A stretch of 64,000 nt of DNA from Chloroflexota bacterium (GCA_013112715.1 JABFGB010000012.1:1-64000); one strand, 5' to 3'. Counted from the stretch's first letter, positions 1 through 8,870 are shown. Numbers and translations: made by a program. Notes: a model not told the origin generated them from the sequence alone.

Positions 1-52
1 TTAGTATCCGAATAATCTGTTCTTCCCTGTAGCGTGTCCCTTTGCTTGCCAT
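1..52 (-). CDS. IS3-family transposase OrfA, N-terminal fragment cut by window edge
   Basis: Reading leftwards from an ATG at 52 gives MASKGTRYREEQIIRIL before the window ends. The run RYxEEQIIRIL is the start of the helix-turn-helix region of IS3/IS911-type OrfA proteins. An AGGAGG ribosome binding site lies seven bases upstream of the ATG (about 60-65), which supports a genuine start. Only 17 residues are visible, so family assignment rests on this short signature. The insertion sequence end should lie in the 70-110 region, but no terminal repeat can be confirmed because the other end is outside the window. Confidence 0.6.
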   Translation of the reverse strand, partial: MASKGTRYREEQIIRIL

Positions 53-124
53 GAAACTATCCTCCTGTCCTTATTGTATGTCTGATAGTCTCACTCCGCT
101 TGGCTTAGTTTTTCGGGGGATAGA

Positions 125-2386
125 TCACATGCTTAGGCAATGGTTAAAAGCCTTTTCACTCTGTACCAAGTATCTACGCGCTACTTCGTTACTTTCAGAT
201 CCAATGGCTAGGCCCGCAAGGATAATGCCTTTCGTATGATGCAGAACTCTAACCCTTGGATTTAGGTCAATGGCAGAATTTATTTGAGCTAGAGCAAGGT
301 TTGGTCTATCATTTCGCCATAACATTCGAGCATAGTGTTGCTTTACATATGGGCTTAAGGGATCTTTGTCACTAGCTCTGTCGAAAAAGCGCGTTTTTCC
401 TTCTAAACTCCGAATAGAATCCACAATTCGGTCTGATCTTACAAATCTATCAAACGCATCTTTGTCCGATTGATAGTTCAAGTTCAGGTTATTTAAGGCC
501 CCTTGGAGGATTTGTTCCTTTTCCGAGGCATCACCACATCGCTCCCAAACCACTGCCGCAATCACTCTATGTCTTGCTCGCGCACCGAAAGTATCACGTG
601 CCTTATCTATACAATCATAAATAACCACGCCTTCAGTTGCCTCATCTGTAAGATCATATAATTCGGTGTTACTTACACCTAGCAATCGACTGAGCAGACT
701 ATCTCGAATATATGCCCCATGCTGATAAAAACAACAAACAAACAAATACAATTTCCTAGACAAAGGATCCTTTATTCCACGAAACTCATTTTCTAAGATC
801 GCATCAAAACTTTTTCCTTCAGTTGTTTCTCTCATCACAACTACGAGTTCCTTACCATGCTTCTGTTTTATTATAGAGTGCTGTAAATCTCGACTTAATG
901 GAGTGAGGGTGTTTAACTCCCCTTGATTTGATAAATAGTCTAGCAATCTATCTATTTCTGCATCACTTAATGGATCAAGAGTAAATTCCTTACCATATAT
1001 TCTGGTTCTTGCTTGTCTCCATTCATTTAGTCGTTCACCCAAAATAAATACTGCTCGTTTACCAGAGTTTTGAAGTCGTGAAACTACTAAGTTCAGAGCT
1101 TCGCCTTGTTCAGCCGCATTGTCCACGAAAAGAATAATGTTCTCGGAAAAAAGGGAATTAATGTATTCAACGTCACCCTCTAAAATACTTTGTTCTGAAT
1201 TCAGGAAAAAAACTGCACCCACCCGATCTTTCACTAATCTAGACGCAACAGTCATTAATAGAGTAGTAATTCCATAACACGCAGGAGCTAATATTAAGTT
1301 TATATACACCTTGTTATCTTGATTTGTTATATTATCAATAACTTCATCGTAGATTTGACTCTCGATGTCCCGCTCAAAAATATGCCTTGCCCCAACTAAA
1401 CCCCAGTTCGGTTTATCCCCTCTAATAAAATCATATATATTAGAAACCTCATTAAAAGGAGCTTGATTCACATAAGTCCAAGACGAGAATAATCTAGTAA
1501 CTGATGCAGGATTTCTATCAAATTCACTGATGAAATCACTAGGAATTTTCGAGCGTTCTTGCTGTAAACGATGCACGTCAACATCTTCTGGCGAAAGTAA
1601 TACCGAAGCCGAAAGGTAAAAATCGTCGTAGGTGCATTCCAGAGTTTCAATATTTCGAGCTGTGAGTATCTCCAAGTCCAGTGCATCTGTAGCAGGCGCT
1701 ATGCGATATGAGCGTGGCTGCTGGCTTGAGGCAAATTCTGAATACAATTCGTTTAGCACTAGTCGCCAATTGGAATCTTGATGGGAATAACCTATATATA
1801 AAATTGTCGAAGTCGCAAATTCATATTTTAGCAATTCAAAAAGCATTTTTCTTTGTTCACGAAATATAGAATAATCGTTTTCAGTAATAACAATATGGGG
1901 CTGACTTGGTCCAAAAAGTGTTCCATGAAGATGATATATAGGCACTTGGAAGCGAGGATCATATTTGGTGATCTCAGAAGTTTGAGTAATCACAATTGGT
2001 TGTTGTTTAGGATTTGAAAGAAGATCATATGCATATCTAATGCTATAATCATAGTTGGTTGTAAAAATTGCTCTCCATCTTAAAGAGAACAACCATAGTA
2101 AATTATCATCCGGTCTAAGATTAGATAAGCGGGAACGCAGGAAACTCTCTAATTCTGGCCGTCCTATACGTATTTCGATTATACTGGAAATCTTTGCCAA
2201 ATCAGCCTTATTTTGAGGGCTGGTATCAATAGAGAAATGATCGGCAATTTCATTAGCCAGTATTGCAGCAGTAGGGGCCGTTCGTCCAGATGGGTCTCGT
2301 AAATTGTGTCCGATCCCTGCTCCTAAAAATAATACACATTCACCTGTTTCCAATGCTCTTCGTAACCCTAGAGGTATCTCTATCAT
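125..2386 (-). CDS. SIR2-like / STAND NTPase-like / TPR protein, putative anti-phage defence
   Basis: This 753-residue cytoplasmic protein has three regions. Residues 10-280 are a SIR2_2-type NAD-binding fold, with GAGIG at 22-26, TTNYD at 109-113, YHLHG at 151-155 and GYSHQD at 199-204. Residues 325-600 resemble the NTPase part of STAND proteins, with a Walker-B-like IILFVDNA at 417-424. The expected P-loop (367-376, APACYGITTL) has Ile where the essential Lys should be. Residues 680-753 look like TPR helices. SIR2-STAND proteins are known NAD-depleting defence proteins (Avs5/DSR-like), so NADase activity after sensing infection is a reasonable inference. The gene is AT-rich, stands alone and sits beside an IS3 end. 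The start has AGGA seven bases upstream. Confidence 0.75.
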   Translation of the reverse strand: MIEIPLGLRRALETGECVLFLGAGIGHNLRDPSGRTAPTAAILANEIADHFSIDTSPQNKADLAKISSIIEIRIGRPELESFLRSRLSNLRPDDNLLWLFSLRWRAIFTTNYDYSIRYAYDLLSNPKQQPIVITQTSEITKYDPRFQVPIYHLHGTLFGPSQPHIVITENDYSIFREQRKMLFELLKYEFATSTILYIGYSHQDSNWRLVLNELYSEFASSQQPRSYRIAPATDALDLEILTARNIETLECTYDDFYLSASVLLSPEDVDVHRLQQERSKIPSDFISEFDRNPASVTRLFSSWTYVNQAPFNEVSNIYDFIRGDKPNWGLVGARHIFERDIESQIYDEVIDNITNQDNKVYINLILAPACYGITTLLMTVASRLVKDRVGAVFFLNSEQSILEGDVEYINSLFSENIILFVDNAAEQGEALNLVVSRLQNSGKRAVFILGERLNEWRQARTRIYGKEFTLDPLSDAEIDRLLDYLSNQGELNTLTPLSRDLQHSIIKQKHGKELVVVMRETTEGKSFDAILENEFRGIKDPLSRKLYLFVCCFYQHGAYIRDSLLSRLLGVSNTELYDLTDEATEGVVIYDCIDKARDTFGARARHRVIAAVVWERCGDASEKEQILQGALNNLNLNYQSDKDAFDRFVRSDRIVDSIRSLEGKTRFFDRASDKDPLSPYVKQHYARMLWRNDRPNLALAQINSAIDLNPRVRVLHHTKGIILAGLAIGSESNEVARRYLVQSEKAFNHCLSM

Positions 2387-2488
2387 TTATAATCCTATCC
2401 GTAAAAATATTGCTCTTTAATATTGTATTATAAAATTAATACAAATCCAATAGTTAGAAATGAAGTAGATGCCAAGAAAAGAGAATAC

Positions 2489-2797
2489 ATGTTCTTTAAA
2501 TCTAATTTCAGATCAGAAACCGATAAGGCACTGGCAAATATCTGCGAGGATTTGAAGCCCATCCTCGAAAGCGAACTTGCCGCTGGAAATCGGGTGCTGT
2601 CATGCGAGCTTTTTGATAACCTCGACAACTACACCCACAGCTATGTCCTGATTCAGCTAGGCCGCCGCATGATTCTTAATCATGAGCCGCTGCCTGACCA
2701 TCTTAAGTACGTTCTGACCGCCGATGCCCATTATTGGTGGTCGGAGATTGGCTGCACAATCCATCATCACCTGATTATTGATTCATTTTCAATCTAA
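2489..2797 (+). CDS. Hypothetical protein, about 102 aa
   Basis: I do not recognise this small soluble protein. The chosen ATG at 2489 has a purine-rich AAGAAAAGAGAA stretch upstream; a longer TTG-initiated frame from 2423 is possible but lacks a ribosome binding site. The C-terminal half is rich in aromatic and His residues (YWWSEIGCTIHHH). It is divergent from the SIR2-STAND gene and shares its AT-rich 5' side, while its 3' half is closer to the surrounding GC-rich genome. It could be a partner or a leftover of the acquired block. Confidence 0.5.
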   Translation: MFFKSNFRSETDKALANICEDLKPILESELAAGNRVLSCELFDNLDNYTHSYVLIQLGRRMILNHEPLPDHLKYVLTADAHYWWSEIGCTIHHHLIIDSFSI

Positions 2798-2883
2798 CCG
2801 GGGTCGCTTTTCAATATGAAGTGTCTCATGTTATCCTGTTAATAACAATTGGCGGGGGCAAGTGGGATAAGGGACATCATCAC

Positions 2884-4146
2884 ATGGCGAAACGACGACG
2901 ACGCACACATGACTATGCCGAAGAACCCCTTCAACAACCGTATCTCAAGCCTGTAGGAGACCCCGAAACGGATACGCAGTCCGATCATGCCAGCCCAGCA
3001 GGCAATATCCTCCAACTCCATCAATCACGTGGCAATCAATACGTCATGCGGGTACTCGGCAAAGACACTGCCACCCTGTCCTTGAAAGATGTGATGGCAA
3101 CCCACCTCGCCCCGGCCCTCGGTTCCAGCGGTCTGGACATCGTGCTCAAAGACATTCGCGCCGCGACTATTAGTGAACGTGAAGAGTTTTACGCCGATGC
3201 CACCAACCGTAAAAAAATTCGTGAGGTTTTTCCGGCAGATGATGCCCGACTGATCTTTGGCGCATTATTAAAAGACCCACCTTACATCCCCGGTGAGCTT
3301 TCCGAGGAATATCACGCTTTGGATGAATCCGAAAAGGCTGTCATTGATGAGAAGGCCAACAAACAATTGGAAGCCGAGACAGGTGTTGCTGGCCCACTGG
3401 ATTGGAGTAATTCCGAGGACAAACCTTTTGCGCGGCGCTGGCTGCGCATTCGGGATACACTGGTCGAAACACTGATTGCTGAGAAGGTCACGGCGGCGCT
3501 CAAAGAATGGGTACTTGAGTTGGCTGGTTCGGGTGATAAAGAAACCCTCGTGTTTACCCTCGACACGCTCGATAAATCCGAAAAACTCGCCCTTCGCTCA
3601 GATAAGGCTTTCATGGAAGGCCTGCGTGACAAATTGGCATGGGAGGATTTTGCCAATTGTGCCCAGATTTTGGGGCGACGGGCACTGACGGGCGAGGAGT
3701 TAAAAGATCACCCAGCTGTCATTCAGCAGTTGAATGACGCATGGGAAGACTCGCTGCCAATGCTCCCCCCGGCAACCAGCAAGGATGACATTGAGAATGG
3801 CAATCATGAGGAGGGTGGGTGGATTTATCTGAACTTGGTGACAGGTAAATTGGAGTTTAGAAAGGCCGACAAACTGCGGGTAATTGTACATGCAGGCACA
3901 CCACCTGAGATGGCGATTGACCTCTCGTTACCGCCAGAGGTGGATGATGCGGTACTGATTGCCAATTACCACATTCACCCCAATGAAGAGGGCGTTTATG
4001 CCGAAGGGCCAAGCGGCGAAGACTACACCACCATTGACAGCTACGGCGTGCCGGGTCTACTGAAAGATTGGGTCAAGGTGTGGGTCTATGGCACTGTGCC
4101 GATGCGATTGAATTTGGCTGGCAACCGCACTTACCCAATGTTTTAG
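2884..4146 (+). CDS. Putative effector with GN-motif N-terminus and C-terminal JAB/DUF4329-like peptidase domain
   Basis: From the ATG at 2884 the protein has 420 residues. Residues 41-60 (NILQLHQSRGNQYVMRVLGK) match the LQxxxGNxxVxRLL signature found near the N-terminus of many DUF4157/eCIS-associated and polymorphic-toxin-like proteins. The middle is charged and helical. The C-terminal 120 residues carry a JAB-type arrangement: Glu309/Glu310 in EEGGWIY, His363-x-His365-Pro, Ser377 and Asp380, then GVPG and a VWVYG strand. EGGWI...HxHP...S..D is the DUF4329/JAB pattern of metal-dependent isopeptidase-fold toxins. No signal peptide and no adjacent immunity gene are obvious, although the 102-aa gene upstream is a possible partner. 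The function as a toxin is inference. An earlier in-frame ATG at 2821 is less likely. Confidence 0.6.
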   Translation: MAKRRRRTHDYAEEPLQQPYLKPVGDPETDTQSDHASPAGNILQLHQSRGNQYVMRVLGKDTATLSLKDVMATHLAPALGSSGLDIVLKDIRAATISEREEFYADATNRKKIREVFPADDARLIFGALLKDPPYIPGELSEEYHALDESEKAVIDEKANKQLEAETGVAGPLDWSNSEDKPFARRWLRIRDTLVETLIAEKVTAALKEWVLELAGSGDKETLVFTLDTLDKSEKLALRSDKAFMEGLRDKLAWEDFANCAQILGRRALTGEELKDHPAVIQQLNDAWEDSLPMLPPATSKDDIENGNHEEGGWIYLNLVTGKLEFRKADKLRVIVHAGTPPEMAIDLSLPPEVDDAVLIANYHIHPNEEGVYAEGPSGEDYTTIDSYGVPGLLKDWVKVWVYGTVPMRLNLAGNRTYPMF

Positions 4147-4168
4147 CGACCCACACTTCGTCTTTGAT

Positions 4169-5206
4169 TTATTCCGTCGGCAGTGTCCACGTCGCCAGAT
4201 AAACCCCCGTCACGTCGCTGTCCCACGCCGGGTCAAAAAATACCATCAGCGTGCCGTCCACAATCACCGATGAGCGCAGGCGGTCATAGGGGTTGGTGGT
4301 CAGCAGCGGCCCGACAAATAAGGGGTTTTCCGCGTAATCCGTCCACGTGATGCCGTCCGTGCTGGTCGCATAGCCAATCCCAAACTGATCGGCCTCCAAT
4401 GGCACGCCCTGATAAATCATGGCCCAGCCTGTTATCGTTTGCACCACATTCACCGCTGCGATGTAATGATTCCATTGATTGGGTGTGCTGAAATAGACGG
4501 GATCGCTCTCGGCAAAGGCGCGTTCACTCGTGGCGGGGTCATCATATTTTGCCCAGTTGATGCCGTCGGGGGAGGTGGCGCGGCCAAAATTATGCCCCTG
4601 ATTGCAGCAGCCATCGTAATACATGACAAAACCGTCGTCGGTGCTGCTGACGTTAATCGAATCCACATTGCTATCCCATTGGCGAGCGCCCCCCGGCCCA
4701 AATACAACCGGGTCGGCTTCAATTGTCCAAGGGCCATCCAATGATGGGGCAGTGGCACGGCGGATTTGCACCCCAGCCAAATTCCCCGGCGCGGCATAGG
4801 CGAAAATGTAGAGCACCCATGTGTCGCCATCTTGCACGACACTCAGCGCATTGATATTCGACGGCGGGTGACTGGCGTCAAAGGCATCTGGTGTCAAAAT
4901 GGGGTTAGCGGCGTCGCGTGTCCAATTGATTCCATCCGGGCTGGTGGCATGACCAATCGAGGTAGCTAAGGGGTGGTCGGCGCTGGCCCCATTATAGAAA
5001 AGATGGAACACGCCATCATCCACCACTACTGTCCCGACTGCGACAAGCCCCGAATCCCACGCCTTGGCTTCACCCAGTCCAAACACCGGGGTATCCGACA
5101 CCAATACAAGACCACCGCCATCTTGCCCCTGTGCTGAATGGGGGGCAAATCCCAAAATAACAACTAGAACCATAAGTACCCATTTGAAAAAAACAATTCT
5201 ATTCAC
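4169..5206 (-). CDS. Secreted five-bladed beta-propeller protein, GH43/GH32-like superfamily
   Basis: The protein has 345 residues and begins with a signal peptide (a hydrophobic core followed by SAQGQDG). The rest is made of repeated blades with the SPDGINWT-type strand ends (GHATSPDGINW, GRATSPDGINW, GYATSTDGITW) seen in the GH32/43/62/68/130 propellers. It is expected to act outside the membrane on glycans, but I cannot assign catalytic acids with certainty, so it may be a binding or lyase-like relative. The start is a GTG at 5206: AAGGAG lies eight bases upstream and no ATG fits as well. It stands alone, converging with the JAB-domain gene 22 bases away. Confidence 0.6.
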   Translation of the reverse strand: MNRIVFFKWVLMVLVVILGFAPHSAQGQDGGGLVLVSDTPVFGLGEAKAWDSGLVAVGTVVVDDGVFHLFYNGASADHPLATSIGHATSPDGINWTRDAANPILTPDAFDASHPPSNINALSVVQDGDTWVLYIFAYAAPGNLAGVQIRRATAPSLDGPWTIEADPVVFGPGGARQWDSNVDSINVSSTDDGFVMYYDGCCNQGHNFGRATSPDGINWAKYDDPATSERAFAESDPVYFSTPNQWNHYIAAVNVVQTITGWAMIYQGVPLEADQFGIGYATSTDGITWTDYAENPLFVGPLLTTNPYDRLRSSVIVDGTLMVFFDPAWDSDVTGVYLATWTLPTE

Positions 5207-5367
5207 GGCTGATGCTCCTTTGAAAATTTCTTCAATCTAGCATCATTAACCACGACTGCTTTTTGAGGTTCAAGCATTTCCAATATATTTCTGATGGAGA
5301 TGCTGTAAGTCGGGGTAGAGTTGGGGGCGTCTAAATAGTGTGTGCATCGAATGAAGGAGCTCTCATC

Positions 5368-5592
5368 ATGAACCGCAACGACACCTTCGACGAAATCACC
5401 CGCCTTGCCAATGAGCGACTGGATATTTGGCGTCAGGCAGGCAAATCCGCGATGACGGACGCCATGCGTGCCCGCCTCCATCAAATTGAGGGCCAATTGC
5501 CCACCTTATGGGATTTGCTGCGCCGTGAAATTGCGGCAGGCCAACGGCGTGTCACTCGTGAGACCATATCCCTAGCAGATTTAGCCGCGTAG
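5368..5592 (+). CDS. Small hypothetical protein, 74 aa
   Basis: A short, charged, mostly helical protein beginning MNRNDTFDEITRLAN. The ATG at 5368 has AAGGAG about nine bases upstream, and a strong terminator hairpin follows the stop, so this is a real monocistronic gene. The pattern of an N-terminal helix, then MRARLHQIEGQLPTLWDLLRRE and a basic RRVTRE tail, is reminiscent of small regulators or antitoxins, but there is no recognisable family and no toxin next to it. Confidence 0.55.
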   Translation: MNRNDTFDEITRLANERLDIWRQAGKSAMTDAMRARLHQIEGQLPTLWDLLRREIAAGQRRVTRETISLADLAA

Positions 5593-5600
5593 AAGAGATA

Positions 5601-5640
5601 ACCCCCTTGTTCTATATTATGACAAGGGGGTGATTTTTTA
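5601..5640 (+). terminator. Rho-independent terminator after the 74-aa gene
   Basis: A perfect 10-bp stem (ACCCCCTTGT at 5601-5610 with ACAAGGGGGT at 5622-5631), an 11-base loop and a run of T at 5635-5639. The T run overlaps the last codon of the convergent membrane protein gene. Confidence 0.85.
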
Positions 5641-6177
5641 GCTGAGGCGCTCGACAGATTGGATTTGTTTACTGGCGGTTTTGAGGCTCTTGGTTTGGCC
5701 TTCTGGAACGGCGTAATAAATGCGATAGCTAACCCCATCTTGCACCATCTCATATTGCACGGGGTCAACCCCAAACTCATAACCGCTGATGCTGACCACA
5801 TAGCGCCGTCCATTTTCGGTACTGTCGGTACGTAAACGCGCTTCCCCTTCGATCTGTTGCAGCACATAGCGGTCATCGCGTGTGGCCCATGCAAACCATG
5901 TCCCCAAGCCGCTGAGAATGCTGAATACACCGAGCGTAATCAACCCCGGCAAAGCATCTTCCCGGAACAAAACTGCCACTCCAATCGTGAGGGCGATAAA
6001 AACAAGCGTGATGACCACCGACACTTGCAAGCAGCTTTTATTCATATTTTCGTATTTTTGTAGCTGGGTGGGTGACAAAACCCCCTGTTTGTTATATTGC
6101 AGGTCGGTTTCATCAAAATGAAAAACGTCGGCGAGACCCCTATCCAACATGGTTTTTTGACCTCGATTAGATGACAT
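5638..6177 (-). CDS. Hypothetical membrane protein with two transmembrane segments
   Basis: About 179 residues from the ATG at 6177 (MSSNRGQKT). Two adjacent hydrophobic helices (VSVVITLVFIALTIGVAVLF and LITLGVFSILSGLGTWFAWA) are followed by a soluble beta-rich C-terminus that reads like a small membrane-anchored sensor or PH-like domain. In-frame ATGs at 6192 and further upstream would overlap the preceding phosphoesterase gene; none has a convincing ribosome binding site, so the start is uncertain. It probably forms an operon with the phosphoesterase, 38 bases upstream. No family was recognised. Confidence 0.55.
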   Translation of the reverse strand: MSSNRGQKTMLDRGLADVFHFDETDLQYNKQGVLSPTQLQKYENMNKSCLQVSVVITLVFIALTIGVAVLFREDALPGLITLGVFSILSGLGTWFAWATRDDRYVLQQIEGEARLRTDSTENGRRYVVSISGYEFGVDPVQYEMVQDGVSYRIYYAVPEGQTKSLKTASKQIQSVERLS

Positions 6178-6215
6178 AAAATGGAATGCCATCCATAGTA
6201 TCAGAATTCTGAATG

Positions 6216-7037
6216 CTATGGCAATGATACGGGCATGGGTAGGTGCGAGATTCCATCCCATTTTGCCGTCCACCCCGCCTTGATTTGTCCCTCTAGGATA
6301 CTGATAACGTACTTCGCACCGGGATTACTCGATTTCTTAGCGGCGGCAATCGCAGCAGCACGATCATACTCCACACGGCAAAAATCGAGGGCATAGCCAT
6401 GCTGGTCAGCCGTCAAAATGGCGTAACAGGCGCGTTTCTCAGCCGTAACCGGATTACTTACATTGCCCGGATTCACCACCTGCGTGCCATTCAATCGGCG
6501 ATCCATCTGCGAATGGAAATGGCCCACACAAATTAAATCCGCCTCACAATCGCGCAAACAGACATCCAATTCCGCATCGGTGAGGGCAGGGTGCAGCCCA
6601 TCGCCATCATCCGTCCCCGGCGCGGCATGAACCAGCAACACCCGCGTCCCATCCGGCAGAGTCAAGTATTGCTCAATGGGCAAATTTTTCAGCCAATCCA
6701 CCCAACCTGTCGCCTCTAAATACCCCTGTGTCCATGCAAAACTACCCGCGACTTCCGCCAAAATCGGCACAAGGGTTGGGTCTTGTTGGGCATCTTCAAT
6801 AGAAGGGTGGGGGCGGTCAGGGCTAAACACATAACGATCCGCATTACCTCGCACAAAAATTGCATTAGGGAGGGTGGCTAATCGTTCCAAGACCCCCGCT
6901 GGGTCAACCCCAATCGAGGCCAGATCACCCAAAATCCAATAGCCATCTACCCCCCCATGCCGCTGAATATCGGCAAGGACGGCGTCTAGGGCAATCGAAT
7001 TACCATGAATGTCGGCAAGAATGGCGATACGCATCAT
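6216..7037 (-). CDS. Calcineurin-like metallophosphoesterase (YfcE/DevT type)
   Basis: A 273-residue protein opening with the binuclear metal motif ADIHGN (residues 8-13), then GDLASIG, GNADRY and, in the C-terminal half, GHFHSQ and NPGNV. This is the full set of metal ligands of the metallophosphatase superfamily. Members hydrolyse phosphodiesters or phosphoproteins in the cytoplasm; the substrate cannot be predicted. Two ATGs are in tandem; GGAGAG upstream is spaced slightly better for the second (7034). Confidence 0.85.
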   Translation of the reverse strand: MMRIAILADIHGNSIALDAVLADIQRHGGVDGYWILGDLASIGVDPAGVLERLATLPNAIFVRGNADRYVFSPDRPHPSIEDAQQDPTLVPILAEVAGSFAWTQGYLEATGWVDWLKNLPIEQYLTLPDGTRVLLVHAAPGTDDGDGLHPALTDAELDVCLRDCEADLICVGHFHSQMDRRLNGTQVVNPGNVSNPVTAEKRACYAILTADQHGYALDFCRVEYDRAAAIAAAKKSSNPGAKYVISILEGQIKAGWTAKWDGISHLPMPVSLP

Positions 7038-7156
7038 GAGTCTCTCCGGCTGTGGTGATAAGTGATAAAAACATTCTAACAGTGACCGCGATCATCTACG
7101 TTTGGTCACTGCTGATATATTAACCGTTTGATTTAGCGGATGCTCACTTTTGAAAA

Positions 7157-7218
7157 CCCCACCCTTCCCAACAGGGCAAGGGAAAACCTCTCAATAATCA
7201 ATAAAAGGAAGGGCGGGG
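7157..7218 (-). terminator. Terminator-like hairpin downstream of the methyltransferase gene
   Basis: In the 203-base gap between two minus-strand genes, CCCCACCCTTCC (7157-7168) can pair with GGAAGGGCGGGG (7207-7218), with one G-U pair in the minus-strand RNA and a 38-base loop, followed by four U. The long loop makes this only a moderate terminator candidate. Confidence 0.45.
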
Positions 7219-7240
7219 CAGGCACTGTCTCACAAAAAGT

Positions 7241-7990
7241 TTAAATATCAGAATCGCCGGGTTTGCGTGCGGAAATCAGGATCAATCGGCCATTGATCGG
7301 CTGGGGATCGCGCACGCCATAATCAGGATAGGTCTCGATTTGTTCAAAGCCCTGTTGTTCAATAAAATACATTAATTCAGGTAAGGTAATAATTGCCAGC
7401 GTATGCGTTTTACTGACCGTCCGATTCTCGCCTTCAACGATATATTCATCGCGGCAAATCCAGCGTGCATTATGAAAATCAATTTCCTGTTGCATTACGT
7501 GGGCTATGCGGCGATGGTCAATCTTGCCGAATTCTTCTTTTATCGGCTGGTCATAAAACAATTTGTAGAGGAAATTTTTGACCTCCAAAAACATCAATCC
7601 TCCCGGCTTCAGGGCGCGATAAACACGGCCAAGAGCCTCACGCCGCTTAGGAATATCCAGCACATAGGCAAAAGGGTCATTGATCGCCGTGATCAAATCA
7701 TAAGCATGTTCTTCAATCAGGTCTTCAAAGCTGCCATGCTTGACCGTGATACTGGGGTGGTGGGCTGCGGCCTGTTTTGCACTGGCATAAAAATCAGGGT
7801 CGGGTTCCATACCGGTGACGTGCCAACCCAGTCGGGCATATTCCATTAACATGCGTCCCGGCCCACAACCCATATCCAAAACACGTAGGTTACGGCTGAG
7901 TCCAGATTTTTTGGTAAGCCACCAGATAAATGCCGTGATATTGGTTGGATCAGTATCAAACTCCGTATACAAATCGGCCTGCAGACTCAT
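7241..7990 (-). CDS. SAM-dependent class I methyltransferase
   Basis: The protein is 249 residues from the ATG at 7990, which has AGGGAACAGGAT just upstream; the reading frame extends to 8086 but without a ribosome binding site. It has motif I VLDMGCGPGRM, the acidic end of strand 2 (TGMEPDPDF), the motif-IV region DLITAINDPFAYVLD and the post-motif KPGGLMFLEVKN. These are the core of the Rossmann methyltransferase fold (Methyltransf_25/11). The acceptor is unknown. It is transcribed alone, divergently from the HIT-family gene. Confidence 0.85.
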   Translation of the reverse strand: MSLQADLYTEFDTDPTNITAFIWWLTKKSGLSRNLRVLDMGCGPGRMLMEYARLGWHVTGMEPDPDFYASAKQAAAHHPSITVKHGSFEDLIEEHAYDLITAINDPFAYVLDIPKRREALGRVYRALKPGGLMFLEVKNFLYKLFYDQPIKEEFGKIDHRRIAHVMQQEIDFHNARWICRDEYIVEGENRTVSKTHTLAIITLPELMYFIEQQGFEQIETYPDYGVRDPQPINGRLILISARKPGDSDI

Positions 7991-8182
7991 ATCCTGTTCC
8001 CTATTCAATCGCTGATTCTGGCTAACATCATAGGCGCGACACGGATTGAACACATGAGACGGAGGAGGGGATTTTTTATAGGCCAAGTGGTTGAGACTGC
8101 GTTTGTATTTCTTTGTCTAGCGTGCTAGGAAATACATTTTCCGAGTTAAAATTGCTTTCCGTAGATTTGGAGCAGAATTTGA

Positions 8183-8656
8183 ATGGCTACCTGCCACACC
8201 TGTGAATTAGTAGAACGACGCAATGCGGGCGATGCCCCTTTATGGGATAGCATATACCGTACCCCATACTGGGATGTGGTGCATTGCAATAGCACCTCGC
8301 TCTTGGGTTGGTTGATCTTGGTTCAAAGACGGCATATTGCGGCTATCGAGGAAATGTCCGAGGCCGAAGCCGTTGAATTAGGCAAATTGATTCGACACGT
8401 GTCCATCGTGTTGACGGAACTGACGGGCTGTATCAAAACATATGTTGTCCAGTTTGCGGAAGCCCCCGGCCACCATCATGTGCATTTTCATATCATCCCC
8501 CGGATGCCCAATCAGCTTGCCGAACATAACGGGCCGGGTATTTTTAAACAACTGGGTGTGCCAGAAGCGGAACGAGTGAGTGAGACCGCGATGAACGAAC
8601 TTGGTGAGCAAGTACGCCTCTATTTGGAAACACAACTAGGAGATCAGGATCGTTGA
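8183..8656 (+). CDS. HIT-family nucleotide-binding protein
   Basis: At 157 residues, this is the normal length for the histidine triad family. The catalytic triad region reads HHHVHFHIIPR, giving the HxHxH core with the flanking phosphate-binding residues. The N-terminal WDVVHCNSTSLLGWLILVQRRH is the usual strand pair with the purine pocket. Such proteins are nucleotide hydrolases or transferases acting on Ap4A, AMP-lysine or similar. A GGAG lies about ten bases before the ATG. There is no operon partner except the tiny membrane protein downstream. Confidence 0.85.
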   Translation: MATCHTCELVERRNAGDAPLWDSIYRTPYWDVVHCNSTSLLGWLILVQRRHIAAIEEMSEAEAVELGKLIRHVSIVLTELTGCIKTYVVQFAEAPGHHHVHFHIIPRMPNQLAEHNGPGIFKQLGVPEAERVSETAMNELGEQVRLYLETQLGDQDR

Positions 8657-8681
8657 GCATAGTTGACGGGGTGACGTTAGA

Positions 8682-8870
8682 ATGAGTTTGGAAGTTCTGT
8701 GTTGCCTTCTCCCATTGATGATGGTAGTTGGCTTTGTGATGCGATTTTACCCATACAACAATGCGTGGGAGGCAAAGCAATTAAAGACATTAGGTTGTGC
8801 AATGTTTATAGTAGGTGGAGCGACCATAGTCCTCTTTACCCTCTATATACTACTCTTTTATGAGGAATAA
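8682..8870 (+). CDS. Small two-helix membrane protein, 62 aa
   Basis: Nearly the whole protein is hydrophobic: one helix at residues 3-21 and a second at about 38-58, joined by a short polar segment with an aromatic and Asn-rich turn (YPYNNAWEAKQ). It follows the HIT gene by 25 bases and may be cotranscribed. No strong ribosome binding site is visible, so the gene is supported only by its coherent membrane topology. Confidence 0.4.
   Translation: MSLEVLCCLLPLMMVVGFVMRFYPYNNAWEAKQLKTLGCAMFIVGGATIVLFTLYILLFYEE

Noticed and set aside
42..239. Plus-strand frame at the left edge
   Set aside because: It runs against the IS3 start and the end of the SIR2-STAND gene, has no ribosome binding site and no family signature.
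4439..4842. Frames on both strands inside the secreted propeller gene
   Set aside because: They are shadows of the propeller reading frame with its repeated strands.
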